From: Atopsyche davidsoni
Taxonomy: Eukaryota > Arthropoda > Insecta > Trichoptera > Hydrobiosidae
DNA: 64,000 nucleotides
Assembly (NCBI GenBank): GCA_022113835.1
Contig: JAILWY010000005.1
Span: 4,048,501 to 4,112,500 of the forward strand
Direction: 5' to 3'
Positions within the stretch are counted from its first letter, which is position 1, and every line of letters begins with the position of its first letter. The position numbers and the translations under genes were made by a program. Shown here one piece after another: positions 47,401-59,273 of this stretch. Under the pieces are notes generated by a model. That model was not told where the DNA came from. It did not search any database and saw only the letters and a program-made list of their open reading frames with translations.

Positions 47401-50400
47401 ATTAGGAGTTCAAGAAGCGCAGAATTTTAATTAAATTAATGAATAGCAAAATACACAAAACTATTCACTTAATACAAATATTGCGGCAAGCAAGTGTATT
47501 TCACCGGATGCATTTGCTAATTGGTATTTTATTGATTGTATGAGTTAATTTCCGCCACGTTTCAGCATTCACTTATCTTATTAAGTCTTAGTAGTAGTTT
47601 TGTCATTATGCTGGCATTAACAGATTTTTATTACAAAATAAAAAAAACAACATCACTTGAAACACTTACAATAATTATGAGTTTTACTGCTTTTAATTTT
47701 GCAGTATTCAATAACACTAAATAGTTAAAAGAACGATGAAATTAATCCCTTAAGAATCGCATGAGAGTTTTTTTCGCCCTATAGAGTCAAATTAACAATC
47801 GCGAAAGTCTCAAAAAACTGCTGAGTTTTATTTGGATTTATTAAATTATTGACAATCTAAGGCTGAGCATTTTGTTGAATTTAAAATTAATAATCTAATG
47901 AAAACTTTTTTCATGAGTGTTAAGTCTCATCAACTTGTAGTTATCAGTATTAAATATTCAAGTTTTAGATGATGGTTCAGTATCAGGGCTAAAGGCCCAA
48001 TAAAATAATTTCAATAACAACAGTAGCAAAATTTGCAAGGATATCTCTCGAATATTTAGTTTAACGTCCCATATCTTTTGTAATTATGCATGATTTAGTC
48101 CCCAGTAAGGCAAATTAAAAAGACATAATATATAAATACCTTTGAATAGAAAAATATTGATTTTATTGCCGTATGTTAGAAAAAAACTTGAAATAAACAG
48201 GTCAAACGCATTAACTTGTGTATTATTACTGACAGGTGTGTATTATTTATTGTTTCAAATTATTTATAATTGTGAATGATTTAAAATCAGATATGCGTTG
48301 ATTTAGATATACCTCTATGCGTAACTTCAAGATAAAAACTATGATTAGACTTTATAACACTATAGTAACTTTAATAAACTAAATAATCTAAAAATCACTT
48401 CGTGGGTAGTTAACTATTTCATATGCAGGAAAGTTTCTCAAAACTTCTGTAAAAATTTAAATTTCCTCTCGTCTCATTGAAAATTAACTTTCGATGAGCG
48501 AAAACCTTTGGACGTATTAAGATAAAATTTAAGACCTTCCACTAATAATGATTTACCTATTCAATTACTATACCAATTGTTAAAAATAGTTGAAAAATGT
48601 TATCAATAGAGATAAGTATCTAAAAAAAATATATATACATGATTTAAGAAAATGTGTTTCTTTGAAATTATAGAAACGTTTTACTTGTTATTATGAAAAG
48701 ATTAGGATTAAAGGAATCATTTCTTTTTCATAAATTGAATGTCACAGTTTTTTTGACAGAACTTAAAATGTCAAAATTGATAAAAAAACGAAACATTTGA
48801 CGGATGACGACCTATGGAGGTGACTGACCTATTGTGCAAGCGATATTGGGTTCTATTTATCGGTGCGGCAGTGCAAGCATTGTATTATAATCGCCTGCGA
48901 TCTGTGCAGGCTTTACAATTCTCGAGTGATTCATCAAAATCTATAAGCAGAGTAGGTCATGCAGTGGGCAGCTCGTGTTTGGCTAAAAACACGTTTCTTT
49001 TGAGAAATTTATATTATTTAACGACACATTAATCTGCGACTGTGAAGTAATAATCCACGACGTACTGGTGTAACTAATAAAACTCCTTATTTTAAAAATA
49101 TATAAAATATATGTAAAACCTATCTTAAATGTATATTTTCTAGCTACCGCTGCATCTTTAAAGTATGTTCAAAGCGCATATTACAAACATTTTCAGTAAT
49201 CCCCTTGTCAAATACTAGTTATATTTTTAAACAATAACTAGCATTCGTTTTTATATAATATAGTAGTTATAAATATTTTCAATACTTTTGAGAAATTTCT
49301 GTGTCGAAATTAGAATTATTATTAATTTTTTTTAATTGAATTACGAAACGCAAAAAATAGATAACCAGGACGAGGAGTTCTATAACCATCCTATTATGCA
49401 TGAGTAAGATTTAGTTATTTAAACAGTTTATTTAATAATCATGACAGCAAAAGAGACATATATACATAATACCACAGAAAACGAATTCAACAAGAATAAA
49501 TATCAATTTTAGTTTATTAAATACTGATTTTTTCACAGTATGCTGAGTGAAATTTTTCTCAAACGAGTTCAGAGGTGAGCTGTACCTTTGCACTATAAAA
49601 CATTTTTATTATCATTCTGTTTATTTGTGTATCACTTCGTCGCCTTGACACGATTTCTGGAAGGTAAAAAATAATTCAATCCCATTTAATAATAGATCCT
49701 CGGCCGGTCGAGAAAAATTGATATAATTCGACGATTGTCTTTTGCACAAAGGTTGCAAAGAAATGATTGATTACTCTCAACTATTAAAAATTATTATTGA
49801 ATTTCATAATTAATTTGTTGATCCGACGTATTGTCTATTCTTGGATTTATTTTATACCTTCAGCAAAAAATACGACAGATGTAATTAATTTTATTCAATT
49901 TATGAAATTAAAAATTCACCTGTGGAATTCAATCAGTCTCAGTCAAATTTATTTGGATATTTAAAAAAAAACTATAGAAAAGTACAGTAATTTTATTTTG
50001 GTTTATATTTTCAAGAATATAAGAGTAAAAAGGGTGAATTTTTTTTTAAATTACCCTTTCTAATGCAATTCAGTGTTTTTTTTATATACAAACAAGCCAA
50101 AGTCTGAATGAAAGATTTGTCTCTGAATGCTTGATACTTGCCTACTAACCTTAATTTACATTTTAACGTTGGAGTTAAATTTGTTTATATTTATATATAT
50201 AGAAAAAGGGCATTATTAATATGTAATATGTAACTTCGTAATTTTGTATCAATATTTAAATATCAAATGAAAAAAAAATGTTTGCGGTTGAATATTCACA
50301 AAGGGATATGTTCTTTCGTAGTATTATACATATCGCATTCAAATTTGATTAATAGGGCTATTATTAGTCTAATCGACTCTATCAATATTTACATTTCAGT

Positions 50401-52730
50401 AGAAGTTTTCATTGCGATATTGTAATTGGACTGGTCCAATTTCCTACCACAAACATGCCATTCTGAGAAACCAGTACACACGCCAGCCAGAATCTTCTAG
50501 AACCTCGATCGGATATTAAAATATCGTAACAAGACTGTCCCGGCCAGTCCTCTGTCTCTGACTCCATTCTTTAGAACTACATAAACATTATATCGATAGT
50601 TTAATATTTTTAATGTTCGTGCCTATACTATCATCTTACATTTTCAAGTGACAGCGTTTATATATCATTTGGTACTTAACAAGAAACAACCTCTCCTGTG
50701 GCCTACTTTTATTTTGCTTCTATGGATTCAAGTTGAGTTGATTTGAATAAAGTTATACATATCGTTTTAAGGTTGTACAGTTTATGATTTTCGCGAAAAA
50801 AAAACGAAAGAAAAAAAAAAAAAAAAAAATGATTTACTGATTTTGTAAATTTGTCATTTCAAGAACTGTTGTCAAAAATAGGCTTTTTAAACAAAGGCTA
50901 ATTTGTGAAAAATGATAATTACTCTTAAACATATTTTGAGTGCATTGCCATGATGTTAGTTTTGTATTGATGAACTACTTCAAATGCCTTAATTATTAAT
51001 AAATAATCAATGAAAATAAACTGTTTTTGTTTGTAATTGTAACTATTATAATAAGCAACAGACAGTGAAACCTAAAAAATCCTCAAATGTCATAATCCAT
51101 TTTATATTTTGGAGTAATATATTTGCAAAATCAATGTTAAGTAATATTTAAAATTCACAGCTTAAAAGAAAATGTAATATAAGATTTGAACTCGCAGAAG
51201 AAAGATAAATAATTACACTATATATACTAGTAAGTATATTACATAACAGGTGTCTTATATTGTATATTAATGGTCCAAAGAATATACCAAGACACCCACG
51301 TGTGTTACATGCGATAACTAAATATCCTTTCTAACGAGTGTTTCTCACGATACAAGCATGTCCAGAATGTATAAACTTTTCATAATAGTTTTGCCTGACC
51401 TTAAGATAATTTGCCAGCAATGTTTTCTTAACCTAGAAAATTATTTCTTATATACGGCGCATTTTAATTTGCGGTTGATTTGTAGTTTTTTTGGTGTCGA
51501 AAAAAATCCGCTTCGTGTCTAGCCGGCGAATTAGATAAAAGTAAATCTTATTTGCGGAATTTTCGGGTCGCGTTTACTTTTATTTCAGAGCAAGTACCTT
51601 CTTAATTTATTTTTAATAATACCGCAGAGCTGTAGGTCGCCTGTGCGGTTGTAACTTATTGCTGGTGAATATGTGAGGTGTATTATTTAATAACGACCTA
51701 CAGTGGCATTGGCTGTTCTGAGCCGAATAGACCTTAAGGCTACCGAAGACAATCAAGCAAGTCGTGCGACCGTTTATTTTTGATTCACGTACCTATACCG
51801 ATAACCGCTTAAAATATTAACATTATTAAATCACAGATTTATAAATATTTTGATGCTATTTTAAGCCATTAAAAAACCCTTGAAAAATGGTCGTAATCTC
51901 ATAGCCATTTGTATATCGTGTCCTTATAAAAGTGTACTTAAGAATCTTTTTAATATCTCTCCAGACGGATAAGCAGTAGAATACGAAAATAAAAAATTGA
52001 ACTTTTACAACAAGTAAGCAAAAAATTCTAGACAAGACGGCTAACGTTTAATCGGTCGTACGACTAACGATGTGTCGTACGATGTAACTATTAGTCAGTG
52101 GGTCACATTGCGTTATCCGCACATAGAAAAACTGATCAGCAACTGGCAACACTGCGTGGCGGATGCTTGAATGGAGTATATCGCGGGAATTATTTATGCG
52201 ACTGTAAACTTTTACTATTCTTTACTCAGGCATCGTCAACGAATTATTTAAAACCTAATTGTTTTATAATAGACCTAACCACGCACTTGTTAGCAATCTT
52301 GTTTGGCAAGATTATATTGACTATAACTATTTTATTGAGGTTTTATTTTGCACAGTAAATTTCATTATATTCATAATTAAAAATTGTGCATTTAATGATA
52401 TAAGCACTCATATTGTAAAAATAATTTTATTAATTTATCATGATAAGATTTGAGCAACTGTGCAAAAAATAATAATTATGAAGCAAACGAAATGTAGTTA
52501 ATCAATCAGTAAAATTTAAAAGTATTTACCAATATTCACGACTAATTGCTTTGGTATCTATTTACTATTATCTATAATGTTTAGGCGTTACTTTATCATG
52601 ATGATATGTTACAAAAAAATCGTGCTAATCAAAATATCAATTTATTAGACCGACAGGAGGTGTAATCTATTTATTTAATAGTCAAATGTTTTTTCGTCTT
52701 AAATATATTGTTTAACTAAATGGTTAGAAT
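41427..52730. other. AT-rich gene-poor region
   Basis: No confident gene. Less AT-rich patches are at 43898-43990 (acceptor TTTTTCAG then a 30-codon open stretch to TAA), 44755-45000 (tRNA-like GGATTCGAGCC box at about 44811), 46790-46990, 48814-49032 (ATG-initiated 72-codon frame), 50420-50580 (perfect heat-shock element) and 51500-51800. Around 52056-52082 two TCGTACGA palindromes occur. None can be assigned a function. Confidence 0.4.
50490..50502. promoter_or_regulatory. Perfect three-unit heat-shock element sequence
   Basis: GAA-TC-TTC-TA-GAA matches alternating nGAAn units with exact spacing, in a moderately GC-rich patch. No promoter or gene is recognised nearby, so it may be chance or belong to an unseen transcript. 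Confidence 0.35.
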
Positions 52731-52889
52731 TCTGCAGCCCTGGCCCGCTTGGCCTCCGATGTCCGTCGCAGAGATTTGAATACAGTGAGTACGTACACAT
52801 TATACGGTGAACAACACACCGGCTGACCCAGTTCTGCTGAATTATCTCAGAGGCTTACGCGGGCGAAGACACGGCCTGGCCACTCATCG

Positions 52890-55870
52890 GCCAGCCCGCG
52901 GGCCAGTGGGCTCGTAGACGAGCAAACGAGCAGAGCAGCTGAGGAAGCTGCTGGGTGCGGAGCAATCAAATGTATTCAATTAAAACACGGCCAACCTGCG
53001 AGCTTGTAGGCTAGTAGATGGGTAAACAGGGCAGTGAGAAGCAATGAGACGTGTTTAATTAAAACACGGCTACTCTTCGGCCAGCCCGCGGGTCAGTGGG
53101 CTCGTAGACGAGCAAACGAGCAAAGCAGCTGAGGAAGCTGCTGGGTGCGGAGCAATCAAATGTATTCAATTAAAACACGGCCAACCTGCGAGCTTGTAGG
53201 CTAGTAGATGGGTAAACAGGGCAGTGAGAAGCAATGAGACGTGTTTAATTAAAACACGGCTACTCTTCGGCCAGCCCGCGGGTCAGTGGGCTCGTAGACG
53301 AGCAAACGAGCAGAGCAGCTGAGGAAGCTGCTGGGTGCGGAGCAATCAAATGTATTCCATTAAAACACGGTCAACCTGCGAGCTTGTAGGCTAGTAGATG
53401 GGTAAACAGGGCAGTGAGAAGCAATGAGACGTGTTTAATTAAAACACGGCTACTCTTCGGCCAGCCCGCGGGTCAGTGGGCTCGTAGACGAGCAAACGAG
53501 CAAAGCAGCTGAGGAAGCTGCTGGGTGCGGAGCAATCAAATGTATTCAATTAAAACACGGCCAACCTGCGAGCTTGTAGGCTAGTAGATGGGTAAACAGG
53601 GCAGTGAGAAGCAATGAGACGTGTTTAATTAAAACACGGCTACTCTTCGGCCAGCCCGCGGGTCAGTGGGCTCGTAGACGAGCAAACGAGCAGAGCAGCT
53701 GAGGAAGCTGCTGGGTGCGGAGCAATCAAATGTATTCCATTAAAACACGGTCAACCTGCGAGCTTGTAGGCTAGTAGATGGGTAAACAGGGCAGTGAGAA
53801 GCAATGAGACGTGTTTAATTAAAACACGGCTACTCTTCGGCCAGCCCGCGGGTCAGTGGGCTCGTAGACGAGCAAACGAGCAAAGCAGCTGAGGAAGCTG
53901 CTGGGTGCGGAGCAATCAAATGTATTCAATTAAAACACGGCCAACCTGCGAGCTTGTAGGCTAGTAGATGGGTAAACAGGGCAGTGAGAAGCAATGAGAC
54001 GTGTTTAATTAAAACACGGCTACTCTTCGGCCAGCCCGCGGGTCAGTGGGCTCGTAGACGAGCAAACGAGCAAAGCAGCTGAGGAAGCTGCTGGGTGCGG
54101 AGCAATCAAATGTATTCAATTAAAACACGGCCAACCTGCGAGCTTGTAGGCTAGTAGATGGGTAAACAGGGCAGTGAGAAGCAATGAGACGTGTTTAATT
54201 AAAACACGGCTACTCTTCGGCCAGCCCGCGGGTCAGTGGGCTCGTAGACGAGCAAACGAGCAAAGCAGCTGAGGAAGCTGCTGGGTGCGGAGCAATCAAA
54301 TGTATTCAATTAAAACACGGCCAACCTGCGAGCTTGTAGGCTAGTAGATGGGTAAACAGGGCAGTGAGAAGCAATGAGACGTGTTTAATTAAAACACGGC
54401 TACTCTTCGGCCAGCCCGCGGGTCAGTGGGCTCGTAGACGAGCAAACGAGCAGAGCAGCTGAGGAAGCTGCTGGGTGCGGAGCAATCAAATGTATTCCAT
54501 TAAAACACGGTCAACCTGCGAGCTTGTAGGCTAGTAGATGGGTAAACAGGGCAGTGAGAAGCAATGAGACGTGTTTAATTAAAACACGGCTACTCTTCGG
54601 CCAGCCCGCGGGTCAGTGGGCTCGTAGACGAGCAAACGAGCAAAGCAGCTGAGGAAGCTGCTGGGTGCGGAGCAATCAAATGTATTCAATTAAAACACGG
54701 CCAACCTGCGAGCTTGTAGGCTAGTAGATGGGTAAACAGGGCAGTGAGAAGCAATGAGACGTGTTTAATTAAAACACGGCTACTCTTCGGCCAGCCCGCG
54801 GGTCAGTGGGCTCGTAGACGAGCAAACGAGCAGAGCAGCTGAGGAAGCTGCTGGGTGCGGAGCAATCAAATGTATTCCATTAAAACACGGTCAACCTGCG
54901 AGCTTGTAGGCTAGTAGATGGGTAAACAGGGCAGTGAGAAGCAATGAGACGTGTTTAATTAAAACACGGCTACTCTTCGGCCAGCCCGCGGGTCAGTGGG
55001 CTCGTAGACGAGCAAACGAGCAAAGCAGCTGAGGAAGCTGCTGGGTGCGGAGCAATCAAATGTATTCAATTAAAACACGGCTAACCTGCGAGCTTGTAGG
55101 CTAGTAGATGGGTAAACAGGGCAGTGAGAAGCAATGAGACGTGTTTAATTAAAACACGGCTACTCTTCGGCCAGCCCGCGGGTCAGTGGGCTCGTAGACG
55201 AGCAAACGAGCAGAGCAGCTGAGGAAGCTGCTGGGTGCGGAGCAATCAAATGTATTCCATTAAAACACGGTCAACCTGCGAGCTTGTAGGCTAGTAGATG
55301 GGTAAACAGGGCAGTGAGAAGCAATGAGACGTGTTTAATTAAAACACGGCTACTCTTCGGCCAGCCCGCGGGTCAGTGGGCTCGTAGACGAGCAAACGAG
55401 CAGAGCAGCTGAGGAAGCTGCTGGGTGCGGAGCAATCAAATGTATTCAATTAAAACACGGCCAACCTGCGAGCTTGTAGGCTAGTAGATGGGTAAACAGG
55501 GCAGTGAGAAGCAATGAGACGTGTTTAATTAAAACACGGCTACTCTTCGGCCAGCCCGCGGGTCAGTGGGCTCGTAGACGAGCAAACGAGCAGAGCAGCT
55601 GAGGAAGCTGCTGGGTGCGGAGCAATCAAATGTATTCCATTAAAACACGGTCAACCTGCGAGCTTGTAGGCTAGTAGATGGGTAAACAGGGCAGTGAGAA
55701 GCAATGAGACGTATTCAATTGAAACACGGCCACTCTTCGGCCAGCCCGCGGGTCAGTGGGCTCGTAGACGAGCAAACGAGCAAAGCAGCTGAGGAAGCTG
55801 CTGAGTACGGAGCAATCCAATGTATTCAATTAAATCACGGCCAACCTGCGAGCTTATAGGCTAGTAGATG
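52890..55870. repeat. Satellite array, sixteen 190-bp units
   Basis: The marker CTCGTAGACG recurs at exactly 190-bp steps from 52911 to 55761 (16 copies). Each unit has two related halves, each starting AAAACACGG: a 111-bp half (for example 53061-53171) and a 79-bp half (53172-53250). They share the CCTGCGAGCTTGTAGGCT-like core and the AATGAGACGTRTTYAATT-like end. Neighbouring units are almost identical, apart from linked variants that define two types. The period is not a multiple of three and frames are interrupted, so it is not coding. It is markedly more GC-rich than the flanks. Confidence 0.98.
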
Positions 55871-56850
55871 GGTATACAAGTGAAGCAGTGAGAAGTAATG
55901 AGACGTATTTAATTAAAACACGACCAACCTGCAAGCTTGTAGGCTGGTAGATGGGTAAACAGGGCAGTGAGAATCAATGAGACGTATTTAATTAAAACAC
56001 GACCAACCTGCGGGCTTGTAGGCTAGTAGATGAGTAAACAGGTGAAGCAGAGAGAGGCAATGAGACGTATTCAATTAAAACACGACCAACCTGCGGGCTT
56101 GTAGGCTAGTAGATGGGTAAACAGGTGAAGCAGTGAGAGGCAATGAGACGTATTCAATTAAAACTTGTAGGCTAGTAGATGGGTAAACAGGGCAGTGAGA
56201 AAAAATGAGACGTATTCAATTAAAGCACGGCTACTCTTCGGCCAGCCCGCGGGCTTGTAGGCTGGTAGATGGGTTAACAAGCAAAGTGACTAAATGAACT
56301 GTCACAGTCGAAGCAATGAGACGTATTCTATTATTACATGGCCACTTATTAGAAGCAGAACAGCCTGGGACCTAGTCGTAGACTTCTGCGAGAAGATCCT
56401 CCCTTCCACCGTGACTATGTCTTCATTTTTACCCACTTTACAAAAAGCATAAATACATATATTATATTGCAAAACTCATCATGAAACATGTGATATGCTG
56501 CCTCTTCCCCCTTTACAGGAATGCAGTATGCTGAAATAGATGAAATGCCTGTGGGGTCATCGGCTTCTTTCAGCTATTTTTCCGTTATACTATGTGTTTT
56601 TTTTAATTTGAGGCTGCTGGAGCTGGAAAATTTCCTAGCTCCGGTAGTATAAAAAAGAAAAACGAGCGAATCAGCTAAAGAAGCTGCTGAGTGCGGAGTA
56701 ATTCAATGTATTCAATATAAACATGGCCACACTTCTGCCAGCCCGCGGGCTTGTTAGCTGATAGATGAGTGAACAAGAAAAGTAGCTAAAGAAACTGCTA
56801 CAACTGAAGCAATGAGACGTATTCATTTACAAAATAGTCACTATTCGGTC
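55871..56850. repeat. Degenerate edge of the satellite
   Basis: Half-units of the 79-bp type continue with insertions (GTGAAGCAG) and lower identity to about 56336. After about 320 bp of unrelated sequence, one diverged unit lies at 56660-56850 (AGCTAAAGAAGCTGCTGAGTG, GCCAGCCCGCGGGCTTGT, AATGAGACGTATTCA). Decay at the edge with homogeneity in the core is usual for tandem arrays. Confidence 0.85.
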
Positions 56851-58640
56851 AGTCAACGATATTCTTGCATAGAAGACAGCCAAACGTTATAAATAATCGA
56901 GCATATTTTTTTTTAACAGCCATATAAGCAGAAACAACTGAAGAAGCTTTTCACATTTAATGCAAAAATTGATAACAAAATTTAATTATTAAGTACTGAT
57001 TTTTTTAGCAGTTGAAAGTAGCTGCTACTGTGACAGGGTACTGAAACGACTGTGGCTGTTTTTCTTCGGAATTCCCATCGCAACTGCGGGTTCGGGCGTT
57101 GTCGTGTGTGTCTCATTTGTTATGCTCGGCTAATTTGTTCGGTAGTGTATTGAAAAGGTTTATTGTGACTCCAATGTCACAAAAAATAGCGGATTTATTG
57201 TTTCTCTGCTTGACGTGCCGGTTTCGTGCATTTATATTCTTTATGTGTCACTCCGAGTGAACTGACTTATACTTGTCTGTCTCGAACGCTGAGAATTGAT
57301 TATATTTATCTTACACGTATGGTTTTATATTGTAGTCTGTAGAAATTTATATTTATGCTAACAGCTAAAAATAACGGGGCTATAAGTTAAAAATTGCAGC
57401 TGGTCGTTTCAGGAGACGCAACATTTTTGACCTCCTGTAAAATGCTTAGACATCCTGAAGTTTTCTGTTAATGGTAAAGTGCTTATCTGACGTTATCAAA
57501 CTTTTTATAGTTAAAATTAATTTGTAAGTGTTTATTAAGATTTTTGTATTTTTTATGAAATTATATTTTGGATCTCTGTGTATTGTTTTTCCAAATTAAC
57601 TAATTACATATAGTAAAACAGCAACGCATAGTTTAAAAATTGTTTATATTAACTTATTTGTATCATAAACACATTATTCTATATTTTACTGAGAGTGGTT
57701 TTTTTTTATTAAAATTATGCTTTACAACAAAGCAGTATTGTTTTAAAATTGTAATAAGAGTATAAATCATTGAAAACAGTTTCAAAACTCTTGCTTTTTA
57801 ACAACAAATCCAAAATTATATCTAGTGATCTATCAAACAACTTAATTCTACTTTCACACTATTTTGTATAAAGGTTTATCCAGAAAACTCTTTCACAGGA
57901 TTTTTTTTAACGCTTCGTCATTATTTTGATTATAAATATCTGTTGACACCGTCTTACAAGTAAATTAAAAAGAACATAATTTAATTATTATTTAGTGGTA
58001 ATAATAAAATGGCAGTTGAAATGAACATGGTCGTGGCGAAACCTCTTGCAGCTCCTTCTCACCGCCAGTTGTCGTTCTGAGGGGGGTCACTGAAAACAAA
58101 CGATTGAATTCAATTCGCAACAATTCAAAATGGTGGCGTGAAATGTCGCAACAATAACCGAGAATAATTTTAATGTTTTCTGAAGTGCCTCTTTGCGAGT
58201 GAGTTATGTTGATCAAAATTAAAATACGCGTAGGAGGGCTTGTGTTGTAAGAAGGTATTTATCATCACAAGAAACTCTCTAACTGTTGATATTTAGAACA
58301 AAACTTAAACCAGATACATATTAATACTCAATAAAAATTAAATGATTATCGAGATTATCTGTATCCAGAGACTGCCAAGCCTGATGAGGGCGTTTCAGCA
58401 GTTTTGTCGAAAAAAAATCATACCAAATCGCAATTTTAATAAATAGAAAGAAAATAGCAAAAAAACATTATTTAATAACCTTGGGGTGGACCAGGCGCTT
58501 TGTTCACATATGGCAGCATTCTCTGATGAGTTCCTTTTCGTTCGCCAACGGAACGTATTTGTTGTTGGGCATGGAAAAATAATTGATTATTTTAAAATTA
58601 TTGTAACAAACAATATTTGAACGTGGCTCCCAGCCTTTTA
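56851..58640. other. Intergenic beyond the prominin 3' end, no confident gene
   Basis: AT-rich with two less AT-rich patches. At 58008-58240 a plus-strand 23-codon frame (MAVEMNMVVAKPLAAPSHRQ then LSF) and, on the other strand, a longer frame coexist. At 58495-58575 the minus strand holds MPNNKYVPLANEKELIRECC then HM and a stop, possibly a decayed coding or transposon fragment. Neither is recognised. Confidence 0.35.
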
Positions 58641-58642
58641 AT

Positions 58643-58674
58643 TGCCTCTGGTGTCCAACCGGACACTAGAGGCA
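58643..58674. repeat. 14-bp stem, 4-nt loop inverted repeat
   Basis: TGCCTCTGGTGTCC and GGACACTAGAGGCA flank AACC. The one mismatch would be a G-U pair in plus-strand RNA. It could be a foldback-element remnant or an RNA hairpin in the downstream flank of the prominin gene. Confidence 0.5.
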
Positions 58675-59273
58675 GTCCATTACTTGGCGAAATCATGTCA
58701 TTTAATTAATTTATTTGTCACTTTATTTTTCTATATCGAAAGTTGATTTTTTCACAGAGTATTGAAAAAACTATAAATTATATTTATCTATTTTTTATTA
58801 TTTAATTAACGACCATTTTCAGGATAAAATAAAATCTTGAAGATGTTAAAAAATTGGATAAAATGACGACTTTTCAAAACCAAAGTTTGTTAAAGATTTT
58901 TTTTTTTTTTAATTTTTAAATTAATAAGACGCACATGGCTTATATTTAATCTTTTAATTCCAATTAAAAAAAAGACTTTTAAATGTTTAGGATTCTTGGA
59001 AAATGTACTGGACGAATCTCCAAATTCCTACACTTCAATCGGAAAAACACATATTTATCATATTAATAATAAATTTATAAGAAATAAAAATATATTGTGT
59101 TCGGAAAAAGAGATGTATCAAACTTTTTGCATTTAAATATTTTTGATTGGTGCAGTCGATTTTTCGCAAAACGGACTAGAAAATGATCCAAAAAACGCGA
59201 TTATGGGACCTAGACCCTTGATATTTATGATTATCCATTGAATGTGTGATGTTTTTGCGATGGATGAACTTTC

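Noticed and set aside
52890..55870. Tandem array considered as a CRISPR or a coding repeat
   Set aside because: There are no unique spacers between repeats, the context is eukaryotic, and the 190-bp period shifts frame in every unit.
58378..58420. CTGATGA followed by CGAAAA resembling a hammerhead
   Set aside because: The intervening bases do not form a stem II, and no stem III or stem I pairing exists.
58521..58570. CTGATGA with a GTTCC/GGAAC stem
   Set aside because: The required GAAA after stem II is GTAT, and no cleavage-site stem follows.
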